This document shows positions 21,491 through 34,572 of a stretch of DNA of 64,000 bases, in pieces. The stretch is taken from positions 4,296,735 to 4,360,734 of the forward strand of contig JADCRB010000010.1 of NCBI GenBank assembly GCA_021464245.1, written 5' to 3'. The notes beneath the pieces are model-generated. The model saw only the letters and a program-made list of their open reading frames with translations, did not search any database and was not told the DNA's origin. Every line of letters starts with the position of its first letter. The stretch's first letter is position 1. The stretch is from Carallia brachiata (taxonomy: Eukaryota > Streptophyta > Magnoliopsida > Malpighiales > Rhizophoraceae). The position numbers and the translations under genes are program-made.

Positions 21491-22927
21491 TTATAAACGA
21501 GAATTATTTTAATCCCAATCTATAAATCTGATAACCGATATAGTCACGATAATTTTTTTTTACTGTTTAAAAAAATGAAAAAAATTTCTTAAATCTCCTC
21601 CTCTTCTCTTGCATTTGAATTTTGTTTTTAAAAAATGGCATGTTGGCCATGTGGGGATGGTCGACAGGCCACTATTGACCTTTCTGGTTTTTTTTTTTAA
21701 AATTTTTTTATAATTTAACTTTTTTTTACTTGTTTTTAAAAAGCGTGCCCTTATGTACTTTAAACATGTGTTTAAGTCATGTCTAATTTTTTTACAAAAA
21801 TTTTTATTAACAGATATATTTTTTAATATATTAAACATATATTAGTATCGTGTCAGACACGTGTCTGAAAGAGACACAGCAGCATAACATGCCCAGTCCC
21901 TGCATCCTAAGTCCAGGCAATATGGTTCAAGAGCGCGCATAGTAATCAATCAACCGCTTTTGTTGATTGATCCTTGAATATAGTCATTTCCTTGTTTTCT
22001 AATAAGAGTACATAGTTTGGGATACATGATGTATAATTAGAACAGCCACCAGCACTCACGCAGTTGTTAATTTAAACTCGTTTATTTCGTCTTGTAAACC
22101 AATAGTTTTGCTTTAGAATAAAGGCATTATGATTTTGATTTCAGACCTCAAATTATTGCCTTCTTATTAGTCAATCCAATTTTTTCTGAGCTATATTTGA
22201 CAAAAATTTATTCAAAACTCGATATCAAAATTTATTTAACAAATTAGTCAAGTCTAAATAAGAGAATACTTGACTTGTTTAAGTTCATAAATAATTCATT
22301 TAAAGATTGTTAAAGACTAGTTTTAAAGTCATTTAAAATTGTTTAGAACGTTATTGGAACAGATTTGCTAACTTATTCGACTCATAAAATTAACTTTTTT
22401 TTTTTGTGAAAATAAGGGTACAAATGCTTAATTTATGTTTATAATTAAACACTAAAAATGAACACTTTTTTTTAACTATTCAGTTTCATTCAAGCAGACA
22501 TTCTTTTTTATCAATTTAATTCTATTTATAAAACAAAATTTTATAATTTCAATTAATTTTGTTAATATTATAAAGTTAAACATTTTGTTAATTTCAACTA
22601 AGTTTGATAAAAGATAAGCTTGACTTGGTTTAGCTTCCTAACTTAACGAACCAAACTTAAACATATAAAAACTCGAGTCGGATCAGCTTGTTTACAATCT
22701 TAATCTTTGCTTTGTTTTTTTTTTTTTAATAGAAAAGGAAAGAAAAACTCCAGATGCATAGGAGTATACGAAGTTAAAGAATAATAGAGGCAGTGAACAG
22801 CATATTATGAAGATAACCATCACCAATAATTGATCCCAAAACCAATGAATGAACACAGAGTTATAAAAAACCCTACATCTAATCGGGAATAAATCACCTA
22901 AACCTATCAACTTAAAAAACAGATGAG
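21491..22927. other. AT-rich intergenic DNA, no gene seen
   Basis: Includes the old repeat-like stretch 22160-22690. No coding or RNA signal. Confidence 0.4.
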
Positions 22928-23008
22928 ACCAGATTATATTCTAACGCATTTCCTAAAAAGCGTCCCAAAAACTCTTAAGAAATTTTGGGTGGTAGAATAT
23001 AATCTGGT
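22928..23008. repeat. Perfect 16-bp inverted repeat forming an 81-nt hairpin
   Basis: ACCAGATTATATTCTA at 22928-22943 is the exact reverse complement of 22993-23008. A second inner pair, CCCAAAA/TTTTGGG, extends the fold. The size fits a very short MITE remnant or a small-RNA precursor; the inner mismatches make a canonical miRNA duplex doubtful. Confidence 0.7.
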
Positions 23009-25605
23009 TTGGCGTACCATCGAATCTTGACCGACTTGCATTTGCGGCAGTTCTTATGCATTTTTGCTGCTACTAATTAACACTAGCAACCAAGATAAAG
23101 GGCCTTGCTGATGACATTTACATTTTTTTTGGGGTAAAAAAAAAGGAAAGTAGAGATGTGCGACTTTGTATTTAAAGAAGATACAATGAGACCGTTAAAA
23201 TAATTTGTATGTTTTCTTTCACCATTCAACTTTAATGTAATTTAAAATCTGGATTACATTGCTAAAATCTTAAATTCCTTACCAATTCAATCACACACGA
23301 TTATTGGCATTATAATTAATATAAACAGAAGTTGGCACTTGACTATAGAACATTATTTGATTCAATTAAATATTATCAGCTGAGATTGGCTCACGCTAAA
23401 AAAAGTAAGACTGGTGAACCTTTTTCTGTCTGGAGGAAAGACCTTTTTGCTACTCTAGCAAGGTGGTGAAATGGGGAATCCCCTTGGTTTTCTTGTGTCA
23501 TGATCTGCTTAATAAATTCTCCTTTTAAAATATGGATGTTTATATGTATGCATGTCATTTGTGTCATCCTGGTCATTGCATCTTCATGACTAAATTTACG
23601 ATTTGATTTATAACAATACTCAAAATCAATAATTTGAAGCCAAAAGGAGCAACGTAATGCATGACATATGAAGGACAAAAATCTCGACCAATTGTTCACC
23701 TTTCCGACATTTTTTAAAAAAATACTATGTAAAAATATTTAAATAATAATAAAGTGATATGAATTGTTAAATAATTATAATTTTTAAAAAGAAAAAATTG
23801 ATAAATTAATAGATATTATTAGATGAATTATGAAACTATTTTGTTATTACATAAATTTAAACTGCATAATAAAACTTTTTTTTTTCTTTTGGCAAATCGG
23901 AATTGACATTTTGCTAGAATTTTAGGAATTTGAATTTTGAACTCTCAACCTTCCCTAAACCCTTTGCTCTTCTTCTGACCAAATAAGTTACCTTAGCTCA
24001 TTGTTGTACCTCTCTATTTTGCTGGTTTAGCTCTTTCATTCGTTAAGAAAATTATTGACACCAAATTATCCAAAAAAAAAAAGAATATATATTCGGTATA
24101 AACTGACATTGATTGTGTCTCAATGGAATGATAGAAAAAGAAAAATCTTGTGAGTTACTATTTTAGTGAATGAAACTACTAAATTCTTGAATCCTTATTC
24201 CATCTTGCTTGTTTGCTATTCTTTCACTCTCCTATATATATATATATATTCCTTAATCCATTTACAGTGGTCACGCATCTAATTTGAGCAAATAAAAATT
24301 CAAATCCTTCTTCACACCTTGCGATAATAAACAAGGTAATGTTGTGCTATATAATATATATATGAACACTATGAAATTGTTGCATTACTATAGATCGAAA
24401 CCATATTCAATACAAAGGTATTTGAAAGACCAGCACAAAATAAGAATATAATACTGTCAATTTAACTAATTATTAATTTGATCGAACAGACTATTTACTA
24501 ACTAGCATATAACTCATTTAGACAAAATTTCCGTACAATAATACAAATCAAACTACAACTAAATTTATTTAAAATTAAGATTTCAAATAGATTTAGTCCA
24601 ACGAAATCAAACTGCCGGGGACAACACCCACTACACTAAATAATTGAGATACATTTTAAGGAAAAATTTATCAGTCAAATATTGACATGTCATGACATGT
24701 ATATACTCCACATGACCATAGGCAAAAGACATTATTTCTCCAGCATGGGGCCTCCCTAGCTATAGCCATTATCTAATAGCTATCACGCTATCTTCCTTAG
24801 CCTTTTTATTATATATAATGGGCAAGGTGTACCGTGCGTAGGAATATTTTCAACGAAAACCAAGAAAAGAAAATGACATAAATTTAAAGAATTGCATAGT
24901 TTCGCCTAAAGCACTATTCTTCACATGGAGGGCTCATGGCTTTTGTCCATTAAACTCCAAGAAAACAAAAAAGCAAAAGGAGGGGAACAAAAAGTAAAGG
25001 TATCCCATATGGGCATCACTAGAGAACTTTCACAATTCATTCATTCATACTCCTAACTGAGTGACCCATATACATTCACATTATTATGTCGCATTTACGT
25101 GACTGGACATTGGTTCTCTTCTTCTTCCACTGGAACCCAAAGAAGTTTGACTGGCACAAGAGTAATTCAGGGTTTGCTTTCGTTTTCTATTGGAATAGGA
25201 TATGTGTGATCTTTTATTTTTTTTGAAGGATTTGGATGGTCAACGTGTCACCTGCCCTGACCAGGGAACCTTTGCTTTGAACCATTTTTGTGATAGATAT
25301 TTGGTATCAAATAAATAATAATTGATAAGGTTTTTTAAAAAAAATAAAAAAAAAAGTGCATTATAAGTATATTAGTTATCGTACGTATTTATATGCTAAT
25401 GTTGAGAGTCTCCCCTTAACAGCTTTATTCAGCATCTTATATAGAAGAATCTACTATTCAAGTACTAATAAGTCTGAGTAAAGAACTGCCACAGCCTACT
25501 TAATAATTGCAGAATGGTGAACTTAACATCCGTATTTCAACTAGATCCTTCAACCCTAGTTTTAAGGTGAGGACACCCGACCTTTATTAGTTAGGAAGAG
25601 TGACA
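23009..25605. other. AT-rich intergenic DNA, no gene seen
   Basis: Contains a short (TA)n run at 24233-24250 and no exon-like sequence on either strand. Confidence 0.45.
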
Positions 25606-26658
25606 GGATTCCAATTTAAATTTTTTTGACCATAAGAGAACCATTGCATTAGTAATCGGTGAGAAACATACATCGACACGACGAAAAAGTGTCCAACATA
25701 CCTGCTTGAAGCAGACCATATCGGCACAAAGGCCTACACAACATCTGGTCAACTCGAGCATTAGCAAGCTGGGCTCGAAACCCAAGACTATAAACTGGAT
25801 TGTAATATGATCTATCTAGATGCACAGTATTAAGTAGATCTATTACACCCGAAGAAAGTTGCATAGTGCAACTTAAACCGCACGTTGGCGGACAGATAAC
25901 AAACGACCACCGGAAACTTCTGACAATAAGTTCCACCACAGTCATATAACAAACATCAACATAAAAATACAACCAAAGCACCCAAACTAAAAGCAAAAAC
26001 AAACAGATGCCAATTCTGATAAGTACAGAGGAGGCGATGGTGAACCGCGACAGCTGCCGCATCAAGGCCAGCAGCGTGGGGAGAGATAAGGGCAACGGTG
26101 GCAACTGTTCCGGGAGAGGCGGCTCCGGCAGCGCCTGGTCGGCCTGCAGCAACGTGGACTCCGGCTGTCTCGCCGGAGGCTGGTAAAGTAGCCCCGACAT
26201 CGAAAGCAGAAACGGAGAAAGTAGCACCGGCAATCGGTAAGACGGCGCTAGCGGCAGAGGCTGAGGCTGAGGTAGCGGCTCCGGTGGTGACGCCGTCACC
26301 GGAAAACGCAAGAGTGGCTGCTGAAAACCAGGGATAGTAAATCTGGCGTCAAGGAAGCCATGGGTGCTGTTGATTGAGGCCTGATCCAACCGAAAGCAAG
26401 CTAAAAAGCCCCATAAATGGAGATATGGGGTTCAGAAACGGTGAGAAAATGAGAGGAGAGGGGAAAAAAAAAGACTAGGAGAAGGAGGAAAAGGACGGAT
26501 TTAGCAGCTGGCAAAGAGCTCAGGTGGCTGGCCAACGGAGGTGGATCCTCCGTCGGCCAGCAAAGGGTGAGATTTTTTGAAAAACTGGAGAGCTTTTAGT
26601 GAGAGAAACCTTTTAGTGAGAGTTGACACTTTTTGTTTCGCGGATTCCAATTTAAATT
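25606..26658 (-). mobile_element. Non-autonomous non-LTR retroelement with 17-bp target-site duplications
   Basis: Perfect direct repeats GGATTCCAATTTAAATT lie at 25606-25622 and 26642-26658. Between them is a 1,019-bp insert on the minus strand. It has a CT-rich 5' leader near 26640, a GC-rich Pro/Leu-coding middle and a short poly-A (poly-T on the plus strand) directly at the 25622 repeat. This is the signature of target-primed reverse transcription. No reverse transcriptase or endonuclease is present. A 246-codon minus-strand frame (25649-26389) is low-complexity at its start, begins only at a TTG codon and is not convincing as a protein. The 3' part (GGGTTTCGAGCCCA ... TTGTGTAGGCC) recurs at 27747-27815, so this is a family. 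It probably depends on L1-type machinery encoded elsewhere. Confidence 0.75.
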
Positions 26659-26839
26659 AACTACGTAGACCTTGGGTGGTAAATAAATGATAGGGTATAG
26701 TTTTGACCTAGATCCAACAAAAATGACTTGAATCGTATGTTAACTATGCCATTAATCATAAGTCAGTATCCTTGGTGAGGTTCATCGTATGGAAGTGACC
26801 CCAAAATTAAAATGGGATGAAAACAATGCTTACAACCAA

Positions 26840-27922
26840 AAACCTCTCCCCCAGCGGATCCTCTCCTCTCTCAAATTTTTCCTGTTGCCTCCACTAGCAT
26901 TAACTCTTTTTTTTACCAACCACTTTTGCCAGTCAGTCACTTTTTCCCTTTTTCCTCTCTTTTCTCTTCCATCATTTCTTTGAATGTCTGTTGCCTCCTT
27001 CCCTCCCTGCCTTGCTTCCCCTCTGTTTGCCGTCTCTCTCCTATGGTGTTTTAGTTAGTTTGTTTTCAAGATGTAGCCCCAATAAAAACACCCATGACTA
27101 TTCTAATGCTGGATTCGGACTCCTCTTGCGACCCTTGTTATTTTCGCTGTCTCGAGCTTTGTCTCCAACGATAGCGCCTCTGTGCCAGACCCCTCTATCG
27201 CAGCTAAAGACACAGCCTTCATTACTGGTGTTACTACTGCTCCTGTCGCCGATAATGCTATCCCCGATGCTCTCTTCATCACTGCCCCTGCCATCGTCAC
27301 TATCAGCGCAGCCTCCACTACTAATGCCGCTACTGCTCGTGCTATCGGTGATGTCGCCACCGATGCTGCCTCCGCTGTATGGTGTGTTGCCATCGCAACA
27401 ACTACCGCTCTCCCCGCTCGTCGCTGCAGCTTGTGGTTTTGTTTGTGGTTCTGTTTCTGGCTAGATTGCCTTTTACGAAATTATTTTGAGATAGGTGTTA
27501 AGGTGCGCTTGGATGTTGTATTTTGGATTATGTTCTTTGTTCTAGTCGTATTTTGTGTTGTCTATTTGTAATTTAAAATTGTGGAAAATCATTGTCAGGT
27601 TTACTAGGTATATTTCCACCGTAGGTCGGTCAACGTGCGGTTGTGTTGTCTTAGACAGTTTTGTTCGGAGGAAATAAATCTTGTTGAGACCTTGGCTTCA
27701 AATAAGTTTAACTTTGGTTTAATTTCTTCTCCAGTCAAGAGGATTCGTCCAAAGGGGCTTCGAGCCCAATTAGTTAATAATCATGTTAACCAAGTCATGT
27801 GTAGGCCACTTCAGTCGTCCTATACTCTTATTTTGTGTAAGTCTCTATAATATTTTTGTATTGAATATATGTATAAATTTAAAATTTATTAATACAATGA
27901 TTTTTTTTAAGAAAAAAAAAAA
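26840..27922 (+). mobile_element. Second, diverged copy of the same non-LTR retroelement family
   Basis: The 3' third aligns with the element on its left. GGCTTCGAGCCCAATTAG is followed by GTCATGTGTAGGCC, then an ATTAATACAATG-like end and a poly-A run at 27912-27922. The middle is GC-rich, low-complexity Ala/Thr/Leu-coding DNA without identifiable domains. The 5' limit (about 26840) is a guess from the start of CT-rich sequence, and no target-site duplication was found. Orientation is opposite to the first copy, so the two 5' ends face each other about 180 bp apart. Confidence 0.5.
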
Positions 27923-28351
27923 TTTCAGTACACGGAAATGGAAATTCAAGACCGGATTTAAGTTTAACTAAATCGGCATTTTCCTTGTCAATCTTATCGA
28001 TCCAATTAACAAATGGCAGCGAAACTAAGATGGGATTTAGAAGCTAATTTAAATGTGCGTATTCATAAGGGCTTCACATAAATTGTGAGATACTGAGATC
28101 TCTTGCATGAATGCGTACTACCTTAATTAATGTTTTGACTGAAGTATTGTTGAAAGCAAATTGGAGGCACTTTTAACTGTTCTTGTATTGTCGTCAACTG
28201 CTATGCATACGTGTGTGTACATGTATATATATGTGTGTATACATCTCACGCATACATAGTTTCCAAATTTTTTACGCCAGTAAAAAAAAAAAATCATCCG
28301 ATCAAATTTTATATTTAGCTGATCATAAGGAATAATTTTCTTACAACTCTA
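27923..28351. other. Intergenic DNA, no gene seen
   Basis: Contains an alternating purine-pyrimidine stretch (28203-28255, ACGTGTGTGTACATG-like) and nothing else recognisable. Confidence 0.4.
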
Positions 28352-28983
28352 TGCCCCGTTTGATTTGGTTGTTACTTACTCTTATTGATGTTCCTGATTA
28401 CTAATTTTAGTTATTAATTGTTGATTATTATTATTGATGACTAAAATATAATTGTGATTGATATTTGTTTGCTATTTGGTACATTATATTTATTTTTTAT
28501 CAGTATACTTTATACGATTTCGCAAGTTACAAAAAAAAATTAAACTTGAATGATCCAACTTGCATTTGCATTCCAATAATGCAATGAATAAAATACCTTA
28601 ATTTATTCACAAGTATAAAATATAAATAAATTAAGTCTTATAAATTAATAATGTTTAATTCAATTATTTTTAAATAAATTCTAATTTTGCTTTTTTGCAT
28701 TCATAAAGCTAGCAGCAATTTGATTACGTAAATCATCCATTTGAGAATGCGAGGGAGAATTTTGTGGTGGAGAGGAGTCTCAAGTGCAATCATATAAGCT
28801 TGGAAGAGGCGACTATTTTGTATAGAAAAAGAAATTAGGGTAATATGGGGGTTATTTTTGTCTCAAAATTATTTATGAGTAGTTGATTGATCCAAAAAAA
28901 AAATATATATTTTAGATTAGTAGCTGATTGGGTTATTTTTCAAAAAAGCAAAAAACTCTTAGAAAATATTAATCAAATGCCAT
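28352..28983. mobile_element. Possible AT-rich MITE
   Basis: The left end TGCCCCGTTTGATTTGG and right end AATCAAATGCCA form a weak inverted pair of the GTTTGATT type seen in plant hAT-like MITEs. The interior is AT-rich. No clear target-site duplication. Confidence 0.35.
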
Positions 28984-31354
28984 TTTCTTTAATTTTTAAA
29001 AATAAATTACAAATGCACACCCTCAAGGTTAAATTAGAAACTCCCTAACCTTAGGAATTAAAGTTTCATAAATGGGGCTGTAATACCCACTTTATTGACT
29101 AGGACTCGAAGAATCAGCATCTCCGTTAATTTGGAGTGTCAGAACTTTGCCCTTTAGCCTGAAAATGAATCCGTAGCCTACAATGAACTGACAGATCTAA
29201 AGAACCAACGAGCATGGTTGTTGGAGAGATCTTTCCCATATTTAGTCCAGGCCTATGAACCCAGCAAAAAAACGAAGTGATCAAAATACCCTGAAGCAGC
29301 TTCAATCAAGAATCTCTTTAACATGTTATTACTGAGTATAAAGATCTAACATGACTTATAATATTTATGGTTTTCTTGCTTACTAATTTAAGTTTTTAGA
29401 TAAACTTGATATTTTAAGACTATATTTGACAATTTAATTAATAATTTATTTATTTTTATGAAGAAGCATCTCTTTAATTTGTTGTGATTATTATGAGCTT
29501 GGCTAATTGAATACACAAAATTGAAAGCGAGAGACGTCGGGGTGGTGAGTGGTGAAAGTGATGTACTTTTGTGGAAAGTGAAAGTGGCGAGTGTACATCG
29601 GCCTATAGCTATTTCGAGCATATTCTGAATGGGAATTTTCAATAGCTGCCTTCACTCCCCGTTTTTCCAGAAAGCTATACAAGCGTAGGAACTAAGAAGG
29701 CGCGCCAATTTTGTGGATAATTTTATGGAAATCATAACCAAAAAAAAAAAAAAAACAAAATGTTTCGTGAGATGACCTGCGAGAAGTGGGGACCAAGTGG
29801 GGAGGCTGGGCGCAAATTTTGCAATATTCCCATGGCAGTTGAAGCACACTAGAAATGACCTCTTGGTTTATGGAAAATAATAGCTATTGACCACTCAATT
29901 TTTGAAGATGTTTTCAATTTCTTAGTTTTTAAGTAGAACTAGAGATAGAGAATAATGTGAATCCACCAGAAATGATGTGTACAGATCAACATAATTAATG
30001 ACAACTAATTTGGAAAGCGCTATTTCTCCTTCCAAAGTGCAATGCGTGCAATGAATTATGCTATCAATGCGTGCTATAGAAAGTGTCTTTTCATTTAAAG
30101 ATGCTGAGGGGCCTCCATATATTTAGCCCCCAAAGAAAGATATAGAGAGGACAAATGGGCTTGCAGAATTGAACTGTGAGATTCTCCCCAATCCTGCGTT
30201 TTTTTTTTTTTTTTAATTTTTTGGTTTCCCTTCCGTCTCTGGAAAATTAATTAGGACAATGGGTTTGGTTTCTTTTAATTTTGTAACTAATGCCGAGAAC
30301 CATCAAACCATGCCCCTGTGGATTCTGTATGCGACGGCAAGTGTCCCGCAATTTATAACATAGCAAGCTTATAATACTATACTTAAATAACAATAAATAT
30401 TTATTCAGTCCCATATCACTTTTTCTATGAATTCAACAATTTATCAATTTATCTATTTAAAAATTTTTCTATTTTTTTTTCTATGAATTCAACAATGTAA
30501 TGACACATATCTCTTTTTTGTTAGTTTAAAATTATTTTCTAAAGCAAAAAAATATATATATTTCTTCTATGACAAATGCATAACCGAACCAGGCCACTTT
30601 ACAATTTATTAATATAGCAGTAATTCTTGTGATAAATTCGAGCCGATGAGACATTAATGGGAAATCAATCTTGTATTGTATAACCCGTTTTTAACTTTCA
30701 ACAGCTGAAAAATCATCGGTACCATGTTACATGTATTTCACCACGCGGAATTTGTCGGCTAAATAGTTGGTTTCAATCACTCGATATGGAAATTTGATGG
30801 TTACTCAACATACTTCCCTTACTATTGATTCCAGTTTAAATCCCACGAACCGCACTTGAAAGTTTCGATCTCTGAATTTGTTTCGTTTGACCATGATTTA
30901 TATGCTTCTAATTCTAAACTCATTAAAACTGTTTTGTTGGTTCAGATGAGACTTACTCGAGTCCAACAGTGCATAAATGATAAGTTCTTTCTTATAAGTT
31001 AGATTGAATATAATAGAACAAACGAGAGTTGCTCTGATTCCATCAAACAAATTTAATAACTAACATACTGATAATTAATTTTTTTTTATATTAAAAAAAT
31101 AGTTGTTTTAACAGTCCTTTTGGGACCCTTTCTATTCCGACGGTGGTTTAAAAGTCATTTTGGGACCCTTTCTTTTCCGACAGTGATATATTTAAGGTCT
31201 TTAATTAGATGAACAAAATGTAAGGTAGGACAATTGATAATGTTTCCAAAACTTCTTTAGCTCCTCTTCCAATTAGTGTGTAAATTAGTAGGTACTCCAA
31301 GGCCAATGGCAGTCGCCAACCATTTGTTTTTTTTTTTAATTTTCTTGTACTTAC
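28984..31354. other. Intergenic DNA, no gene recognised
   Basis: 29030-29320 is less AT-rich but non-coding. A 37-bp direct duplication around TTTTGGGACCCTTTCT lies at 31112-31186. The rest holds A/T runs only. Confidence 0.4.
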
Positions 31355-31628
31355 TTAGAGTCCGTTTGTTTACTGTAAAATAACTTACATTTATAAAATA
31401 TTTACAGGGAAAAATATTTGCAGTAAAAATAATGATTTTTCTTTATCATTTATTTATAACACAGTTTATATTTTCCTTAAAAATAACTTCAGTTCTGTAA
31501 TTTTATCTCAAAATATGAAAGTTTTCCCCAAATTTTACCTATGTAAAATATTTTCTGTGAAACAAACGTCGGAAAACCTGTAAAATTTTTTCCTGTAAAA
31601 TATTTTACAAAAAACAAACACACCCTTA
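31355..31628. mobile_element. Tourist-like MITE (PIF/Harbinger type), 268 bp
   Basis: A TTA target-site duplication lies at 31355-31357 and 31626-31628. The inverted ends are GAGTCCGTTTGTTT (from 31358) and AAACAAACACACCC (to 31625). A TTA duplication with a G-rich GTTTGTTT terminus is the Tourist signature. The interior repeats TGTAAAATATTT-like words and has no coding capacity. Confidence 0.65.
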
Positions 31629-32479
31629 GTGTCTTTTGCTTTTTTTTTTTTTCCTTTGATAATAACATGAGGTAAGTCATGAGCAGTAATACTTCTAAAG
31701 GAATATGTGTCTGTGTTAGACACAATACTTGTTTGACACATTTTGAATACTTATCAAATAAACTTTAGACACATGTCAAATTATTCATTGTAAAACTTGA
31801 AAATAAAAAAATCGAATATACTTTTGAAACAACGTTAATTAGTATATCAAACCTGTAACATTAATTTAAATATTTATAAAGGTCATACATAAGATAATCT
31901 TTACCTATGAACATATCAATAGTTTGTTGGTAAAAAGTTAATATAATTAACAAGAATATTTTGTTCTAATAATTATATTGGACACTTCCATATATAATTT
32001 GTTAACTATCAAGTTATAATCTTTTAAATTAATAACTAATCATGATGCAAAATAATATATTAAAATTTCGAAGTTACATGATAGAAATGCTAAATTTACT
32101 AATATATACTATTTAAATTGGGCACATATATTTATATGTAATATATTAAATACATATATTTTGCATTCAAATTCATGATGTACTAGTGTCCTAAGAGTTG
32201 ATGTGCCCACCTATCTGCATCATGTCGCGTTCATATTATACATACAGGATCATAAAAAATTGGGTCCAGATCTCCCGCTGGAATGATATGGAAGATCATT
32301 ATCGAATATCTTCCATTGATTACTCTTTCCTGATGGTGAGGCGTGTCGAATCATAGCCACCATTTTGTGGTCAGATTTGATGAACTAACGGATTATTGAA
32401 TTAAAAAATTTAAAAATTTAAAATTTAAAATTTAATTAGTTTAACATTAGTTGAACAAGTAAAAACATTTAAAATTCAA
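31629..32479. other. AT-rich intergenic DNA, no gene seen
   Basis: One short perfect hairpin (ATGGAAGAT/ATCTTCCAT, 32288-32316). Otherwise featureless. Confidence 0.45.
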
Positions 32480-33581
32480 TTATAATGGCTTAAAAAGATT
32501 TTGTCATCTACATTTATTGGTTTTTATTATTTTACTCTCATCTTTTTTTTTTTAAGATTATATCCTCCAATTTTTTTTTTCAATTATTTATACTCTTTAT
32601 TGTTAGTTAACAATTAGTCAACTGCTATGTGTGCTTAATTTAATAGGTCAGCATACCACGTCAGCAGATTTGTTGACGTAGCGCTGACGTAGCATGTTCC
32701 GATAATTAGATTTTTTGTTTTTTTTTTCATTTCCTTAATTTATAATTTTAATATGATAAAAAGAAAAAGAAAAGACAATTTTCTTTTTTAAAAAAAAAAT
32801 CAAAATTTTACAAAAAAAAAACACACAAAAAATAAAATTAGTTTTTTTTTCATAATCTTTTTTCCAGTTTTCTTCTTTTTAAAAAAAAAATCATAATTTT
32901 GATTTTTTAACCAAAAAATAATGTTTTCTAAAAAAATAATTTTAATTGCTAAAAATAAATATTTTATATGATTTTATTTTTTTCATGATTAATAAAAATG
33001 ACTTTCCATTTTCAAAAATTTTATACTTTTAGTTTTCAAAACCAAAAAAGCAAAAAAAAAAAAAAAAATCTAAAAATGATTTTGCATTTTTTTTGGAAAC
33101 TTCATACTTTCAGTTTTCAAAAACAAATAAAAAATAAAAATAAAAAATCCTAAACTATTGTGAATTTTATTAAAAAATTTGTTTTTTAAAAAGTAAAATT
33201 TTATTTTTAAAAGAAAATTTTACTTTTTTTTGTGTTTTTTTAAAGTAAAATTATGATTTTTTTAAAAAAAGAAAAATGTCTTTCTTTTTCTTTCTATCAT
33301 AGTGAAACTATTAACAAAATGAAAAAAAAAATCAAAACATTTGATTTTCAGAATATGCCACGTCAACAAATTTGTTGACTTAATATGCTGACGTAACGAC
33401 GTGTCTTGCTGACCTGTCAAGTTCAGCATATATAGCATTTGACTAATAGTTGACTAATAGTAAAGGATATAAATACTTGACAGAAAAGGTTGAAGGGCAT
33501 AATCTAATCAAAAAAATGATAGAGGTAAAACGACTGAAATCATTAAATATGGAAAATATAATCTTGTTTAAACCAATTATA
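32480..33581. mobile_element. Foldback element A, ~1.1 kb, arms ~450 bp (MULE-like)
   Basis: The left arm from about 32480 reads nearly the same as the reverse complement of the right arm ending about 33581. Matching landmarks, left / reverse-complemented right, are ATTATAATGG/ATTATAATTGG, GATTATATCCTCCAA/GATTATGCCCTTCAA, AGTCAACTGCTATGTGTGC/AGTCAAATGCTATATATGC and ATTTGTTGACGT in both. Similarity continues inward through A/T homopolymers to about 32860/33230. Each arm has two or three TGACG/CGTCA motifs (32657-32693 and 33359-33410). Long inverted arms suggest a Mutator-like non-autonomous element. The exact ends and the target-site duplication were not resolved, and no transposase is present. 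Confidence 0.7.
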
Positions 33582-34572
33582 ATATAAAAGAAGTTTTGGG
33601 GTTAAATTGTACTTTTTATTTTAAAAGTGAAATGCAGTTGAATCTGATTTGAGACTCATTTTTTTTATTTTAACTGGTTTTGATTTAGACCACTAATTTT
33701 TAATCAGTTCGTCTTTGGCCTGATTTTTAGGTGTAATTGAACCAGTGATCTAATCAATCAGTTCACTTGATCCACACTTACCCAAAGATCAAGCTGGAGA
33801 TCAAATATTTTTCGGCCCTATCCATAACAATCATATGCCTACAATTTGATTGTAGTAACGGGCATTATCATTTTTTCGATTGAGTATAGTCTTCACAAAG
33901 AGCTTGACTGGCTCTTTCCACACGGAGGTACCAAAAATTGCTGCAATTCGGGCAACACTTCAAAAGGCAGCCGAAATGGAGTACTCACACCTTGGCAAAA
34001 GTAGCTTTGTCTAATAGAGGAGAGGTTATGTGACATAAGTGCCGTCTATGGATCCAGAAAATTTTATTAGGGAAGCAAATTTATACATATAAAGAAAGTG
34101 AGGCAATTTAAAAAGAAATCAAGAACATTGAAAAAGTTTATGAAGTAATTTTTAAAAAATTATACAAAAATATATACGAGAGAGAATGAAAGGACAATCG
34201 AATTATTCTAAATGACAGTTATATATAGGATTTACCTTGGGAATTAGGGAATTTGCACAAGGTAAAAGATAATTTGCACATGAAAAGGGGGCTAGGGAGT
34301 TATTTGCACGAGGGCAAAAGGTAATCTAAATTGGGACGGAGGACAATTTACATGGGTTGGGACTTGGGAGCAATTCGAGAAGGGGCATATGAGCAAGTTG
34401 CATGTGCAAAAGAATAAGCAAAAGTTGGGGTTGCGAAGAATATTGATATGAATGAAATTTCTTCGTTTTTCACTAAAAAAAAAATCGTCCAAAATCGGAA
34501 AAAAAAAACTGTAAAATAAAACTTGAATTCAACTCACCAATACAAAAATGGTAAATATCTCAAGTAACTAAT
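33582..34572. other. Intergenic DNA between the two foldback elements
   Basis: No gene seen. ATTTGCAC recurs at about 34250, 34270 and 34301 in a purine-rich stretch. Confidence 0.4.

Noticed and set aside
25649..26389. 246-codon minus-strand open frame, Pro/Leu-rich then hydrophobic
   Set aside because: Starts at TTG, lies wholly inside the non-LTR element and has no reverse transcriptase or RNA-binding motif. Kept only as part of that element.
26991..27571. Overlapping Leu/Pro- and Ala/Thr-rich frames on both strands
   Set aside because: Low-complexity GC-rich DNA open in several frames; no start context or known domain.
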